Source: Sphaerisporangium rubeum (lineage in GTDB: Bacteria; Actinomycetota; Actinomycetes; Streptosporangiales; Streptosporangiaceae). From it: 64,000 bases of DNA. A program made the translations under genes and the position numbers. Of the stretch, positions 24,180 to 33,427 are shown piece after piece. Each line of letters opens with the position of its first letter. The stretch's first letter is position 1. Location: contig NZ_JACHIU010000001.1 of assembly GCF_014207705.1 (NCBI RefSeq), positions 4,642,501 through 4,706,500 on the forward strand, in the 5' to 3' direction. Under the pieces are notes generated by a model. That model searched no databases. It was not told the origin of the DNA and saw nothing but the letters and a program-made list of their open reading frames with translations.

Positions 24180-25046
24180 ATGCCATCTGTCGTCCATGAC
24201 ACCTTGAACTCACTGTTCCGCAACCGGCCCGAGCTCGCCGCAGAACTCCTGCGTGACCGGTTCGGCGTCCACGTGCCACCCGACGCACCCGTGCACGTGA
24301 CCACGAGCGACTTCAACGACCGCCCGTCCCGCGACAGCCAGGCCGACACCGTGATCCTCGTCGGCTCGTCACGGGACCCTCTCCACGGCATCATCGTGGA
24401 GATCCAGCAGGACGTCGACGACTCCAAGCGCCGCGGCCTGGCCCGCTACGCGGCGGCCCTCTGGCTGCGGCTCGACCGCCCCGTCTCCGTCCTCGTGGTC
24501 TGCCCCAACCCGAAGGTCGCGGCATGGGCCGCCGAACCCATCCGCACGACGCTCCCGGGTTACGTCCTCAGCGCCGAGGTCCTCGGACCCGCCCTCATCC
24601 CCAAGGTCACCGACCCGGCGCAGGCCGCGGACAACCCTGAACTGGCGGCCATCTCGGTGATGGCCCACGGCAGGCACCGCGCCGTCGTCACCGCGTTCAT
24701 GACCGCCCTGGAGAAGGTCCCCCTCGATCACGCTCCGCATTACTATGAATACGCACACCGTCTGGCCTCACCGGCCGCACGGCGCATCCTGGAGGAGATC
24801 ATGTCGTCTACCACCTGGCCCGTCTACAGCCCGTTCGCCCGCGAGCACTTCGGCAAGGGACTGGCCGAGGGCCGGACCGAGGGTCAAGCCGAGTCGCTCC
24901 TGACCGTCATTCACATGCGTGGCATCACGGTGCCCGGCGAGGTCAAGGAGCGCATCATGTCGTGCCGCGACCATGACCAGCTGGACACGTGGCTGCAGCG
25001 TGCCGTCGGCGCGACCTCGCTCGACGAGATCTTCGGCGCCGACTGA
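24180..25046 (+). CDS. Predicted PD-(D/E)XK-fold (Rpn/transposase-nuclease-like) protein
   Basis: Protein of 288 residues that I cannot name with certainty. Residues about 50-110 look like a PD-(D/E)XK nuclease core: D56 in QADTVIL and E74-x-Q76 in IIVEIQQD, followed by a helix (RRGLARYAAALWLRL) and a strand with VLVVCPN. The C-terminal part is helical with a GKGLAEGRTEGQAES segment typical of Rpn/YhgA-like families. The usual Lys of the motif is replaced by Gln. A GTCACG/CGTGAC inverted repeat (24144-24149, 24174-24179) abuts the ATG and may be an operator. It is a probable mobile-type accessory gene in a core region. Confidence 0.6.
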   Translation: MPSVVHDTLNSLFRNRPELAAELLRDRFGVHVPPDAPVHVTTSDFNDRPSRDSQADTVILVGSSRDPLHGIIVEIQQDVDDSKRRGLARYAAALWLRLDRPVSVLVVCPNPKVAAWAAEPIRTTLPGYVLSAEVLGPALIPKVTDPAQAADNPELAAISVMAHGRHRAVVTAFMTALEKVPLDHAPHYYEYAHRLASPAARRILEEIMSSTTWPVYSPFAREHFGKGLAEGRTEGQAESLLTVIHMRGITVPGEVKERIMSCRDHDQLDTWLQRAVGATSLDEIFGAD

Positions 25047-25107
25047 GGACCGCATGGCGCCGGTGGCCTCAGGACCTCCTTGGTGGAGTCCGGCCACCGG
25101 CGCGGGG

Positions 25108-26079
25108 TCAGGTCGCGGGGGTGCCGTGGAGGCGGAGGCGGCCGAGGCCGCCGTCCGGGTAGATGTCGAGGCGGACGTGGGTGGCGGAGGTGGACGGGGA
25201 GAGGCGGAAATGGTGGCGGGTGTCGGGCTGGAGGGGGGTTCTTTGCAGTAGGGGGGTCCAGGTGGCGTCGTCGAGAGGTGCGCCTTGGGGGAGGTTGGCG
25301 GCGGTGAGGCTCGCGGCGGCGGGAGCGTTGTAGACGAGGTTGGTGGTGTCGAGTTCCGCCAGGTGGATGACGCCGGGGAGGCCCAGGCGGACGATGAGCC
25401 AGTCGTTTCCCTCGTCGCGGCGGCGCGCGGTCTCCCAGCCTTCGGCCTGGTGGCGGGGGAGGCCGGGGGCCAGGACGTTGGCGGGGGACGAGTAGAACTC
25501 GTTGGAGCAGGCGATGACGAGGCCGCCGTTCTCCAAGGCGGCCAGGTCGGTGGTGAGGCCCTCGTAGCGGAGGGGGTCGGGGACGACCTCGCCGTGTGCG
25601 CGGAGGCGGGCCACGCCGCCGTCGGGGTGGATGTTGAGTCTCAGGTGGGTGACGCGGACGGGGTGGTCGACGGCGAACTCGTGGGTGCTGTCACCGGTGA
25701 GGGGGGTTCGCGGGACGATCTCGGTCCAGTCGGCGGCGTGGAGTTCCGCGACGGAAGGGTGACCGTCGAGTGCGCAGGCCTCCACCGAGGCGGTCGCGGG
25801 GTGGTTGCCGGTGAACCACGCCGTGTCGACGACGACGCCGCGCACGATGCCGGGGAGGCCGAGGCGGACGATGGCCCAGTCGTGGCCGGAGGTGCGTCGG
25901 CGGCGGGTCTCCCACCCGTCGTACACCTGACCCCGGAAGCCGAAGGTGTGCGGCTGGAACACCGGAGCGCTCGGCAGGATCAGCGCCTGCCGTTCGGCGA
26001 ACGACTCGTCGCTCGCGGCGACGACCGACCCTCCGTAGGCGCGGGACGCGAGGTCAGGCAGCCTGCCGACGTCGCTCAC
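25108..26079 (-). CDS. alc: Allantoicase
   Basis: Hydrolyses allantoate to ureidoglycolate and urea in ureide breakdown. The 323-residue protein shows the family's internal duplication: two jelly-roll halves, each with a GWET-R-R(R/D) element (DGWETRRRR near residue 55; EGWETARRRDEGNDW near 215) followed by IVRLGLPG and a RLRLNI/RLDIYPDGG strand. It ends the catabolic gene series allantoinase-allantoicase; glycerate kinase lies further upstream in the same direction. Confidence 0.94.
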   Translation of the reverse strand: MSDVGRLPDLASRAYGGSVVAASDESFAERQALILPSAPVFQPHTFGFRGQVYDGWETRRRRTSGHDWAIVRLGLPGIVRGVVVDTAWFTGNHPATASVEACALDGHPSVAELHAADWTEIVPRTPLTGDSTHEFAVDHPVRVTHLRLNIHPDGGVARLRAHGEVVPDPLRYEGLTTDLAALENGGLVIACSNEFYSSPANVLAPGLPRHQAEGWETARRRDEGNDWLIVRLGLPGVIHLAELDTTNLVYNAPAAASLTAANLPQGAPLDDATWTPLLQRTPLQPDTRHHFRLSPSTSATHVRLDIYPDGGLGRLRLHGTPAT

Positions 26080-26140
26080 GTGCGGTCCTCCACCTGGTCG
26101 TTCAGATGACGTGTCATGTGGCCCCTCACGTTGCGGGTTG

Positions 26141-26228
26141 CCTGGTGGGTGGCGGTCACAGGAGTTCGCCGGTGGGGTCGGTGACCTGGTGGGTGGCGGT
26201 CACAGGAGCGCTCCGGTGGGGTCGGTGG
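26141..26228. repeat. 44-bp tandem duplication at the 3' end of allB
   Basis: CCTGGTGGGTGGCGGTCACA plus 24 bases at 26141-26184 is repeated with few changes at 26185-26228. The inner copy supplies the last codons and stop of allB; the outer copy encodes a near-identical but now untranslated tail. A local duplication without functional consequence is the simplest reading. Confidence 0.85.
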
Positions 26229-27498
26229 TGTCGGTGACCTGGTGGCCGCGGAGCCATGTGGTGCGGACGACTCCGGTGAGGGTGCGGCCGTGGTAGGGGG
26301 TGATCGGGTTGCGGTGGCGCAGGCGTGCGGCGTCCACGGTGAAGTCGGCGGTGTCGTCGAAGGCGACCAGGTCGGCGTCTGCGCCTACGGCGATGGCGCC
26401 TTTGGCGGTGAGGCCGGCGAGTGCGGCGGTGCGGGTGGACATCCAGTCCACGACGCGGGTCAGGGGGTGGCCGCGGTCCCTGGCCTCGGTCCACACGGCC
26501 GGCAGGCCGAGTTGCAGGGACGAGATGCCGCCCCAGGCGGCGGCGAAGTCGGGGACCTTCAGGTCGGGGGTGGAGGGTGAGTGGTCGGACACGACGCAGT
26601 CGAGTACGCCGGCGGCGAGGCCGTCCCACAGCGCGTCGCGGTTGCCGGTGTCGCGGATCGGGGGGCAGCACTTGAACTCGGGGCCGCGGACCTGGTCGGC
26701 GCTGAGGGTGAGGTAGTGGGGACAGGTCTCGGCGGTGATCCGCACGCCGTCCCGTCTGGCGGCCTCCAGGGGTTCCAGGCAGGAGGCGGAGGAGACGTGG
26801 AGGATGTGCACGCGCGCCCCGATGTCCATGGCGGCGGCGACGACGCGTTCCACGGCGCGGCGTTCTGACTCACCGGGCCGGGAGCCGAGGAACTCGGGGT
26901 AGGTCGGCCCGGCGGGCTCGGTGAGCAGCGCGGGGTCCTCGGCGTGGACCACCATGAGGCCGTCGAACGCCGCGATCTCGGTGAGCGCGGCCCGCAGTCC
27001 GTCGTCGTCGAGCGGCGGGAACTCGTCCACACCGGACGGCGACAGGAAGCACTTGAACCCGTACACGCCGGCGTCGTGCAGGGGCCGCAACGCGGCGGCG
27101 TTCCCGGGGATGGCGCCACCCCAGAAGCCGACGTCCACGGCGCACTTCCCCGCGGCGGCCTCGCGTTTCACCGCGAGCGCGGCGGCGTCCACCGTGGGGG
27201 GAAGGGAGTTCAGCGGCATGTCGACGATGGTGGTGACCCCACCGGCCGCGGCCGCGCGGGTGGCGGTGGCGAACCCCTCCCATTCGGTGCGACCCGGTTC
27301 GTTGACGTGCACGTGGGTGTCGACGAGACCTGGCAGGAGCACGGTGTCCCCGAGGTCCACGTGCTCCGCGGCCTCCGGCGGTTCCGCGTACGGCGCCAGC
27401 GCGGCGATCGTGCCGCCACGGACCGCCACGGCCAACGGCCGCTCCCCCTCAGGTGTCACGACCCGGCGTGACCGCACGACCAGATCGAATCCGCTCAC
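26200..27498 (-). CDS. allB: Allantoinase
   Basis: Opens the hydantoin ring of allantoin to allantoate. The 432-residue amidohydrolase has metal ligands in [17 protein letters not shown] (near 62-78), the carboxylated Lys in YGFKCFL near 150, His ligands in VHAEDP and ILHVSSA, and the Asp in VVSDHSPS near 318. GTG 27498 was chosen because AGGAG precedes it and the homology starts there ([13 protein letters not shown]). An in-frame ATG at 27591, overlapping the glycerate kinase stop, would add 31 unlikely residues. Confidence 0.95.
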   Translation of the reverse strand: MSGFDLVVRSRRVVTPEGERPLAVAVRGGTIAALAPYAEPPEAAEHVDLGDTVLLPGLVDTHVHVNEPGRTEWEGFATATRAAAAGGVTTIVDMPLNSLPPTVDAAALAVKREAAAGKCAVDVGFWGGAIPGNAAALRPLHDAGVYGFKCFLSPSGVDEFPPLDDDGLRAALTEIAAFDGLMVVHAEDPALLTEPAGPTYPEFLGSRPGESERRAVERVVAAAMDIGARVHILHVSSASCLEPLEAARRDGVRITAETCPHYLTLSADQVRGPEFKCCPPIRDTGNRDALWDGLAAGVLDCVVSDHSPSTPDLKVPDFAAAWGGISSLQLGLPAVWTEARDRGHPLTRVVDWMSTRTAALAGLTAKGAIAVGADADLVAFDDTADFTVDAARLRHRNPITPYHGRTLTGVVRTTWLRGHQVTDTTDPTGALL

Positions 27499-27580
27499 CG
27501 GATCTCCTCCCGTTCTCCGTGGACGAGCCGGCCGGCGGTCCGCACGACACGGCAGGACCGTACGACCGGCTCGACCCGGC

Positions 27581-28726
27581 TCATCGGTCATCCTCCGCGC
27601 CGGTGGCGGGCCACTCGGTGGCGATGCCGGTGGCCAGGCGTTCGAGGAGGGGGCCGGCTTGGGTCATGAGGCGGGTCTCGTCCTTCTCGATGTCGGTGAG
27701 TGCGTACGCGCGGTGGATGCCGGCCTGGCCGAGCTGGCCGGCGGTCAGGGTGGTGCGGCCGCAGACGGCGATGACGGGGACGGCTTGTGCGGCGGCCATG
27801 GCGGCGACGCCGGCGGGGGCCTTGCCGCGGAGGGTCTGCTCGTCGAGGGCTCCTTCGCCGGTGACGACCAACGTGGCACCGGGGAGGTGGCCGGCGAAGC
27901 CGAGGAGGTCGAGGAGCAGCGCGATGCCGGAGCCGGTGGCGGCTCTCAGGAACGCCATCGCGGCGAAGCCGGTGCCGCCGGCCGCGCCGGCGCCGGGGTC
28001 GTCCCTGCACCGCACGCCGAGCTCACGTTCCGCGATGTCGGCGAAGCGGATCAGGGCCTCCTCCAGGCGGCGCACGTCGTCCGGGCCTGCGCCTTTCTGG
28101 GGACCGTAGACGGCGGCGGCGCCGTGCGGGCCGAGCAGCGGGTTGTCGACGTCGCTTGCCAGGGTGAACGTCACCCCGTCAGGCAGGGTGAATCCGGACA
28201 GGTCCATGGCGTGCAGGTCCGTGAGCGCCGCGCCACCCGGCGGCAGGTCGTGGCCGCGTGCGTCGAGCAGGCGCACGCCGAGCGCACGGGCCAGGCCGGC
28301 GCCGCCGTCGGTGCAGGCGCTGCCGCCGAGGCCGATCACGACCCGGCGCGCGCCACCGGCGAGCGCCGCCGCGATCATGTCGCCGGTGCCTTCGCTGCCG
28401 GCGGTGAGTGGCGCGAGGCGACCGCCGGGGAGCCGCCGCAGGCCGGACGCCTCGGCCAGCTCCACGATCGCGAGGTCGCCTCGTGTCGCGTACGCCGCGG
28501 TGACCGGATCGCCGAGCGGGCCGGTGGCCGTGGTCCGCCTGCGGGTGAACCCGGCGACGACGGCGGCGTCCACCGTGCCGTCCCCGCCGTCGGCCACCGG
28601 CACGGTGACCACCTGCGTGCGCGGCCGCGCGGCGCGGAACCCGGCCGCGACCCGTGCGGCCACCTCGACGGCTGTGAGCGACCCCTTGAACTTGTCCGGA
28701 GCGACGACCACGTGTCCCTGGCTCAA
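27581..28726 (-). CDS. Glycerate kinase (GlxK/GarK type)
   Basis: Phosphorylates glycerate, the exit from glyoxylate produced by ureide breakdown, into central metabolism. The 381-residue protein has the family N-terminus [19 protein letters not shown] near 47, [13 protein letters not shown] near 130 and [18 protein letters not shown] near 280. Start is a TTG at 28726 with AAGGGGAGGGG upstream; no ATG is available before the conserved core. Lying between 8-oxoguanine deaminase and allantoinase, it fits a purine-to-glycerate route, although glyoxylate carboligase and tartronate semialdehyde reductase are not in the window. Confidence 0.92.
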   Translation of the reverse strand: MSQGHVVVAPDKFKGSLTAVEVAARVAAGFRAARPRTQVVTVPVADGGDGTVDAAVVAGFTRRRTTATGPLGDPVTAAYATRGDLAIVELAEASGLRRLPGGRLAPLTAGSEGTGDMIAAALAGGARRVVIGLGGSACTDGGAGLARALGVRLLDARGHDLPPGGAALTDLHAMDLSGFTLPDGVTFTLASDVDNPLLGPHGAAAVYGPQKGAGPDDVRRLEEALIRFADIAERELGVRCRDDPGAGAAGGTGFAAMAFLRAATGSGIALLLDLLGFAGHLPGATLVVTGEGALDEQTLRGKAPAGVAAMAAAQAVPVIAVCGRTTLTAGQLGQAGIHRAYALTDIEKDETRLMTQAGPLLERLATGIATEWPATGAEDDR

Positions 28727-28742
28727 GCACCCCTCCCCTTGG

Positions 28743-30128
28743 TCATCCGTGGACTTCTCCGGCCACTGTATGACCTTGGCCCGCGGCCAGTTCCAGGAGG
28801 CGGCGATGCGCCGTGGCGCCGGCCTCGGCGGCGGTGTCCTGGGGGACGGTGCGCAGCTCACCGGCCTCCACGATGGTCCGGCCTGCCACCATGACGCGTG
28901 CGACGGGGGGTGGCGGGCCGAGGACGAGCGCGCCGACGGGGTCGTCCACGGCGGAGCGGAAACCGTCGACGCGCCACAGCACGACGTCGGCCTGTTTGCC
29001 GGGTTCCAGGGTGCCGATGTCGTCGCGGCCGAGGCAGCGCGCGCCGCCGAGGGTGGCCGTCTCCAGCGCCTGGCGTGCGGTGAGGGCCGTCGGGCCGTAC
29101 CGTGCGCGCTGGAAGAGGAGCGACTGGCGCATCTCGCCGGACAGCGGCGTGAGCTCGCTGGAGGCGCTGCCGTCGACGCCGAGGCCGACGATCGCGCCGG
29201 CGCGCAGCAGTTCGGAGACGCGGGCTATCCCGGCGCCGAGGCGGCCGTTGGACGAGGGGCAGTGCGCGGTGCCGGTGCCGGTCTCGGCGAAGCGGGTGAT
29301 GTCGCGGTCGCGGAGGTGGACGGCGTGCGCGACCCACACGTCGGGCCCGAGCCAGCCGAGTTTCTCCATGTAGTCGACCGGCGCGCAGCCCATCTGCGCC
29401 AGGCAGTGCTCCTCCTCGTCCAGCGTCTCGCACAGGTGGGTGTGCAGACGCACCCCTTTGTCGCGTGCGAGCGAGGCGGCCTCGGTCATGAGGCGGCCGG
29501 TGACGGAGAACGGCGAGCACGGCGCGACGGCGACCCGCAGCATCGAACCGGGTGCGGGGTCGTGGTAGGTGTCGATGGCCTCGGCCGTGGCGTCGAGGAT
29601 CTCCTCCAGGGTCTCCACGACCTCGTCCGGCGGCAGCCCGCCGTCGGAGGCCCCGCGGTCCATGGAGCCGCGGCAGGGGTGGAACCGCACCCCGATGTCG
29701 CGCGCCGCGTCGATCTCGGCGGCGAACAGGTCGCCGCGGCCGGAGGGGAACACGTAGTGGTGGTCGGTGGTCGTGGTGCAGCCCGACAGGGCCAGCCAGC
29801 CGAGGCCGGCCGTGGCGGCGCCGTTGACGACCTCGGCGTCCATGGCGGCCCACACCTGGTACAGCGCGGTGAGCCACTCGAACAGGGTGGCGTCCTGCGC
29901 GACCCCCTGCGTGGCCCACTGGTACAGGTGGTGGTGGGTGTTGACCAGGCCGGGGGTCGCGAGGCACCCGGTGCCGTCGACGCGTTCGGCGCCGGGGACG
30001 TCCGGCGCGGGCCCTTCGCCGAGCGCGGCGACGCGGCCGTCCTCGATGTGGAGGTACCCGCGGGTGATCTCGGGTCCGGCGACGGGGGCGACGGCGACGT
30101 TCTCGACGACGGTCGCGCGGGGGGTCAC
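28743..30128 (-). CDS. 8-oxoguanine deaminase (guanine deaminase-like amidohydrolase)
   Basis: Amidohydrolase of 461 residues predicted to convert 8-oxoguanine to urate; related enzymes deaminate guanine, so substrate is inferred. Metal site: NTHHHLYQWATQG near 65, HTHLCETLDEE near 240, AHAVHL near 285 and GVDGSASSE near 335 with the catalytic Asp. GTG 30128 overlaps the stop of the iron-sulfur xanthine dehydrogenase gene (GTGA), so it is translated with that unit. Position beside uricase and xanthine dehydrogenase subunits supports a role in purine catabolism. Confidence 0.88.
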   Translation of the reverse strand: MTPRATVVENVAVAPVAGPEITRGYLHIEDGRVAALGEGPAPDVPGAERVDGTGCLATPGLVNTHHHLYQWATQGVAQDATLFEWLTALYQVWAAMDAEVVNGAATAGLGWLALSGCTTTTDHHYVFPSGRGDLFAAEIDAARDIGVRFHPCRGSMDRGASDGGLPPDEVVETLEEILDATAEAIDTYHDPAPGSMLRVAVAPCSPFSVTGRLMTEAASLARDKGVRLHTHLCETLDEEEHCLAQMGCAPVDYMEKLGWLGPDVWVAHAVHLRDRDITRFAETGTGTAHCPSSNGRLGAGIARVSELLRAGAIVGLGVDGSASSELTPLSGEMRQSLLFQRARYGPTALTARQALETATLGGARCLGRDDIGTLEPGKQADVVLWRVDGFRSAVDDPVGALVLGPPPPVARVMVAGRTIVEAGELRTVPQDTAAEAGATAHRRLLELAAGQGHTVAGEVHG

Positions 30129-30595
30129 CGGGCCGCCTTCCGCGCGGCGGCGAGGCGCACCGCGTCCATGATCTTCTCGTAGCCGGTGCAGCGGCACAGG
30201 TTGCCGGCCAGCGCCTCCCTGATCTCGGGGTCGGACGGCTCGGGGACCCGTTCCAGCAGGTCGTGCGCCTGGACGACGAGGCCGGGGGTGCAGAATCCGC
30301 ACTGTACGGCGCCGCACTCGACGAACGCCTCCTGCACGGGGTCGAGCCGGTCGCCGTCGGCGAGCCCTTCGACGGTCCGCACCTCGCGGCCCTCGGCCTG
30401 ACCGGCGGCCACCAGGCACGCGCACACCGGCAGCCCGTCGAGGTACACCGTGCAGGACCCGCACTCCCCCTGCTCGCAGGCGTTCTTGGACCCGGGGAGG
30501 CCGAGACGTTCACGCAGCACGTACAGCAGGCTCTCGCCTTCCCAGACGCCGTCGGCGGTCTCGGCGCGGCCGTTGACGGTGAGGTTCACGCGCAT
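30125..30595 (-). CDS. Xanthine dehydrogenase-type 2Fe-2S subunit
   Basis: Iron-sulfur subunit of 156 residues of a molybdenum hydroxylase. Both clusters are complete: plant-type ferredoxin ligands CEQGECGSC (near 40-48) with a further Cys in VCAC, and the second cluster in CGFCTPG and LCRCTGY (near 99-137). It overlaps the FAD subunit gene by 10 bases upstream and the deaminase by 4 bases downstream. The molybdopterin-binding subunit, which should complete the enzyme, is absent from the whole window. Confidence 0.93.
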   Translation of the reverse strand: MRVNLTVNGRAETADGVWEGESLLYVLRERLGLPGSKNACEQGECGSCTVYLDGLPVCACLVAAGQAEGREVRTVEGLADGDRLDPVQEAFVECGAVQCGFCTPGLVVQAHDLLERVPEPSDPEIREALAGNLCRCTGYEKIMDAVRLAAARKAAR

Positions 30596-31461
30596 GACGC
30601 CACCCTTTCGCGGTAGTCGTTCCAGGCCCAGCCGAGCGTCCGTCTGGCCATGACCGCCACGGCGTGGCGGCGGTAGGCGGCGGTGCCGCGCACGTCGTCG
30701 ATCGGGGAGGCCGCCTCGGCCGCCAGTTCGCCGAACCTCGCGAGCAGCGGTCCGGTGAGCGGCGCGGCGCCGTCCCAGTCGAGCTCGGCGGCGAGGAAGT
30801 CCTCGGCGGCCCTGGCCCGGCGCGGCGTGGGGGCCGCGGAACCGAGGCCGGTGCCGGCGCGGCGCTCGCGCGGGTGCAGCGCGACGGCGAACGAGCAGAC
30901 GGCGATGACCATGGCGTTGCGGGTGCCGACCTTGGAGAAGTACTGCGGCCCGGTGGCGGGGCTCATCCAGAAGGCACGGATCAGCTCGTCGGGCCGCAGC
31001 GCGTTGCGTTTGACGCCGGTGTAGAACGTGTCGGCGGGGATCATGCGCACGCCGCCTGCCGCCGACTCGGCCTCGATGACGGCGTCCCCGGCGAGCAGCG
31101 GCGGGTGGCTGTCCCCCGCCGGTGACGCGGCGCCGAGGTTGCCGCCGACGGAGCCTCGGTTGCGGATCTGCGGCGACCCGACGGTGCGGGACGCCTGGGC
31201 CAGGCCCGGCAGCCGGTCCCCGAGCTCGGTGATGATCCTCGCGTACGGCACGGCGGCCCCGACCCGCACCCGGCCGTCGGCGGCGACCTCCCAGTCGCTC
31301 AGGGACGTGATCGCGCCGAGGTCGAGCAGCGCGGCCGGCCGCCGCACGTCGAAGTTGATCTCCACCATGACGTCGGTGCCTCCCTGGAGGGGGACCGCGC
31401 CGGGGACGTCGGCCTTGGCGGCCAGCGCCTCCTCCCAGGTGGCGGGACGCAGGAACTCCAT
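30586..31461 (-). CDS. Xanthine dehydrogenase-type FAD-binding subunit
   Basis: FAD subunit of 291 residues of a molybdenum hydroxylase, passing electrons from the 2Fe-2S subunit to NAD. It begins MEFLRPATWEEALA and shows the FAD pyrophosphate loop VPLQGGTDVMVEI (near 24-36) and the family motif RNRGSVGGNLGAASPAGD near 105. ATG 31461 follows AAGGAG. It starts 18 bases after the uricase stop, in the same direction, so they probably share a transcript. Confidence 0.92.
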   Translation of the reverse strand: MEFLRPATWEEALAAKADVPGAVPLQGGTDVMVEINFDVRRPAALLDLGAITSLSDWEVAADGRVRVGAAVPYARIITELGDRLPGLAQASRTVGSPQIRNRGSVGGNLGAASPAGDSHPPLLAGDAVIEAESAAGGVRMIPADTFYTGVKRNALRPDELIRAFWMSPATGPQYFSKVGTRNAMVIAVCSFAVALHPRERRAGTGLGSAAPTPRRARAAEDFLAAELDWDGAAPLTGPLLARFGELAAEAASPIDDVRGTAAYRRHAVAVMARRTLGWAWNDYRERVASCA

Positions 31462-31478
31462 TGCTCGCGCTCCTTGCT

Positions 31479-32348
31479 CTAGTCCCACGCCGGACCGGGA
31501 TCGGGGGCGTCGTCGTGCCGCACGGTGCCTTCGATGAGGCCGTACGGACGGTCGGCCGCGAAGTAGACCTCGTTGTCGTTGTCCAGCCCGAAGGGGGTGA
31601 GGTCGACGAGGAAGTGGTGTTTGTTGGGGAGCGCCAGACGTACCTCGCAGATCTCCTCACGGGTGGTGAGCACGCGCGAGCCCATGGCGTACAGGGTCTG
31701 CTGCAGGGACAGGCTGTGCGTGCCGGCGAACGCCTCGATCAGGCATCGCCGCACCTGTTCGTAGGATTTCCCGTAGTCGCGGGACCCGGCCGCCGACGGG
31801 TGGTGGCGCCACCCCGCGGTGACGGCGGTGGCGAGGACGCGGTCGGTGGCCGGCGGGAGCGTGGTGTAACGGTCCTCGGCGAAACCGTGGAACTCCGAGC
31901 CGGTGGTGTTGAGCAGCACCAGATCGCGCAGGCCCGACACCACGCTGGTGCTCCCGTCCTTGTCGTGGTGGACGACGCAGGTGCGCACCTCGGCGGCGGC
32001 GCGGGAGAACGAGTGCGGGCCCTGCCGTTCCCAGGAGTACTCCTCGATCGCGACCCGTGCGTGGCGGACGGCCGGCTGCGAGGCGGTGAAGTGCCGCGCG
32101 AGCAGCAGCGCGAAGTCCTCGATCTGGCCGACGCCGTGCTCGCGCGCGAAGGCGTAGACGGTGTTCTTCTGCGAGTCGGTCGGCAGGACGGCGGAGTTGT
32201 CGCCGGTCAGGTGGGTGGCGGCCAGGTCACCTGACAGGGCCACGCTGACGTTGCAGTCCTTGATGTGATGCGTGTCCCCGTCGCGGGTGACGCGGACGAC
32301 GCGGGTCTCCGCCTTGCCGTAGCGGTTGGCGCCGAGGACGACGGTCAC
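31479..32348 (-). CDS. Urate oxidase (uricase)
   Basis: Cofactor-free oxidase converting urate to 5-hydroxyisourate. The 289-residue protein has two T-fold halves with the signature VYAFAREHGV near 64, the catalytic Lys/Thr region (LGANRYGKAE near 5 and SAVLPTDSQKNT near 52), and LPNKHHFLVDLTPFGLDN near 245. It is followed by xanthine dehydrogenase subunits and preceded, 2 bases away, by the hydroxyisourate hydrolase gene, giving the full urate-to-allantoin pathway in one operon. Confidence 0.96.
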   Translation of the reverse strand: MTVVLGANRYGKAETRVVRVTRDGDTHHIKDCNVSVALSGDLAATHLTGDNSAVLPTDSQKNTVYAFAREHGVGQIEDFALLLARHFTASQPAVRHARVAIEEYSWERQGPHSFSRAAAEVRTCVVHHDKDGSTSVVSGLRDLVLLNTTGSEFHGFAEDRYTTLPPATDRVLATAVTAGWRHHPSAAGSRDYGKSYEQVRRCLIEAFAGTHSLSLQQTLYAMGSRVLTTREEICEVRLALPNKHHFLVDLTPFGLDNDNEVYFAADRPYGLIEGTVRHDDAPDPGPAWD

Positions 32349-32350
32349 GG

Positions 32351-32674
32351 CTAGCTCCCACGGTAGGTCGAGTAGGCGAACGGGCTGAGCAGCAGCGGCA
32401 CGTGGTGGTGCGCCGCGGGGTCGGCGACGGTGAACGTCACGACGACCTCGGGGTAGAACGCGTCCACGCCGAGACGGGTGAAGTACTCCCCGGTGCCGAA
32501 GACGAGCCGGTACGTCCCGGCTTCCGGCTCGCCGTCCGGCAGCCAGTCGCGCAGCCGGCCGTCGTGGTCGGTGCTTCCCGTCGCCACGGCGCGGCCGTCG
32601 CGTTCCAGCCGGACGGCGACGCCTTCGGCGGGACGGCCGAGGGTGGCGTCCAGGACGTGCGTGGACAGGCTCAT
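32351..32674 (-). CDS. uraH: 5-hydroxyisourate hydrolase (transthyretin-like)
   Basis: Hydrolyses 5-hydroxyisourate to OHCU. The 107-residue transthyretin-fold protein has the three diagnostic elements: N-terminal LSTHVLDATLGRPA with the catalytic His, the HHHVPLLLSPF segment, and the C-terminal YRGS tetrapeptide. Its ATG overlaps the OHCU decarboxylase stop as ATGA, so expression is coupled. Confidence 0.97.
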   Translation of the reverse strand: MSLSTHVLDATLGRPAEGVAVRLERDGRAVATGSTDHDGRLRDWLPDGEPEAGTYRLVFGTGEYFTRLGVDAFYPEVVVTFTVADPAAHHHVPLLLSPFAYSTYRGS

Positions 32675-33207
32675 GGAGCCTCCCTGCCCGCGGTCAGCAG
32701 TTTCCCCACCCGCAATCTGGTGATCTTGGCGAGTTCCTCGCGCACGACGGCGCGTTCGGCCGGTTCGTCGTTGCCGAGGCGCGCCGTCAGCCGGTCCAGC
32801 ATCTCGGCGGCGGTCAGCCCGGTGGCGCAGACCAGGTACACGTGGCCGAACCGCCGTTCGTAGGCGGCGTTGCCGTCCGCGAGTCCGGTGAGGACATCCT
32901 CGTCCGCGCCGTCGGCGCCGGCCTGCTCGCGGCGCGACCAGGCCGACTCACGTCCCGTACCCGCGGCGCGCTCGCCGATGCGGGGGTGCGCCGCCAGCGC
33001 CTGGAGGACCTGCGGCCAGGTCAGGCCGAGCACGGTGGCGGCGGCCGTGTCCGCGAGGTCGTCCGCCGACGCGAAGGGCCGCGCCGCGGCCACCTCGGCG
33101 GCGAAGGCCGTGGACGCGCAGCAGGCGAGCAGCTCGCGCCGCGCCTCGGGTTCGGGCAGGGCGTTGAGCGCGGCCAAGCCGGCGTGCGCCGGGGTGACGT
33201 GCGGCAT
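32671..33207 (-). CDS. uraD: OHCU decarboxylase
   Basis: Decarboxylates 2-oxo-4-hydroxy-4-carboxy-5-ureidoimidazoline to S-allantoin. The 178-residue helical protein carries the catalytic His in LAAHPRIGER (near 93) and the conserved SRREQAG and GHVYLVCATG segments. It is the first gene of the minus-strand purine catabolism series; the 220 bases between it and endonuclease IV form the divergent control region, where I see no clear operator. Confidence 0.95.
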   Translation of the reverse strand: MPHVTPAHAGLAALNALPEPEARRELLACCASTAFAAEVAAARPFASADDLADTAAATVLGLTWPQVLQALAAHPRIGERAAGTGRESAWSRREQAGADGADEDVLTGLADGNAAYERRFGHVYLVCATGLTAAEMLDRLTARLGNDEPAERAVVREELAKITRLRVGKLLTAGREAP

Positions 33208-33427
33208 GACAGCCAGTAGATCGCCCGGCCCCGCGGCCGGTCCAGTGGCGATGACTCCGAACCGGGCCGCGCATCGCCGGGACTTTTCGTGTCATGCTCC
33301 AACAGGCCGGAGGCCCCCGGCGACTGTCCTAAGCTGGAGCGCATCTGACCTGCGTTTCCGCGTCAGGGAACGCCAGCCGACACCGAAGGAGAGGGCACGC
33401 CGCCGACTGCGGCGGTCCCGGCATGCG

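Noticed and set aside
28143-30182. 679-codon plus-strand frame across the purine cluster
   Set aside because: Antisense to glycerate kinase and the deaminase, both with intact catalytic motifs; no protein family signal.
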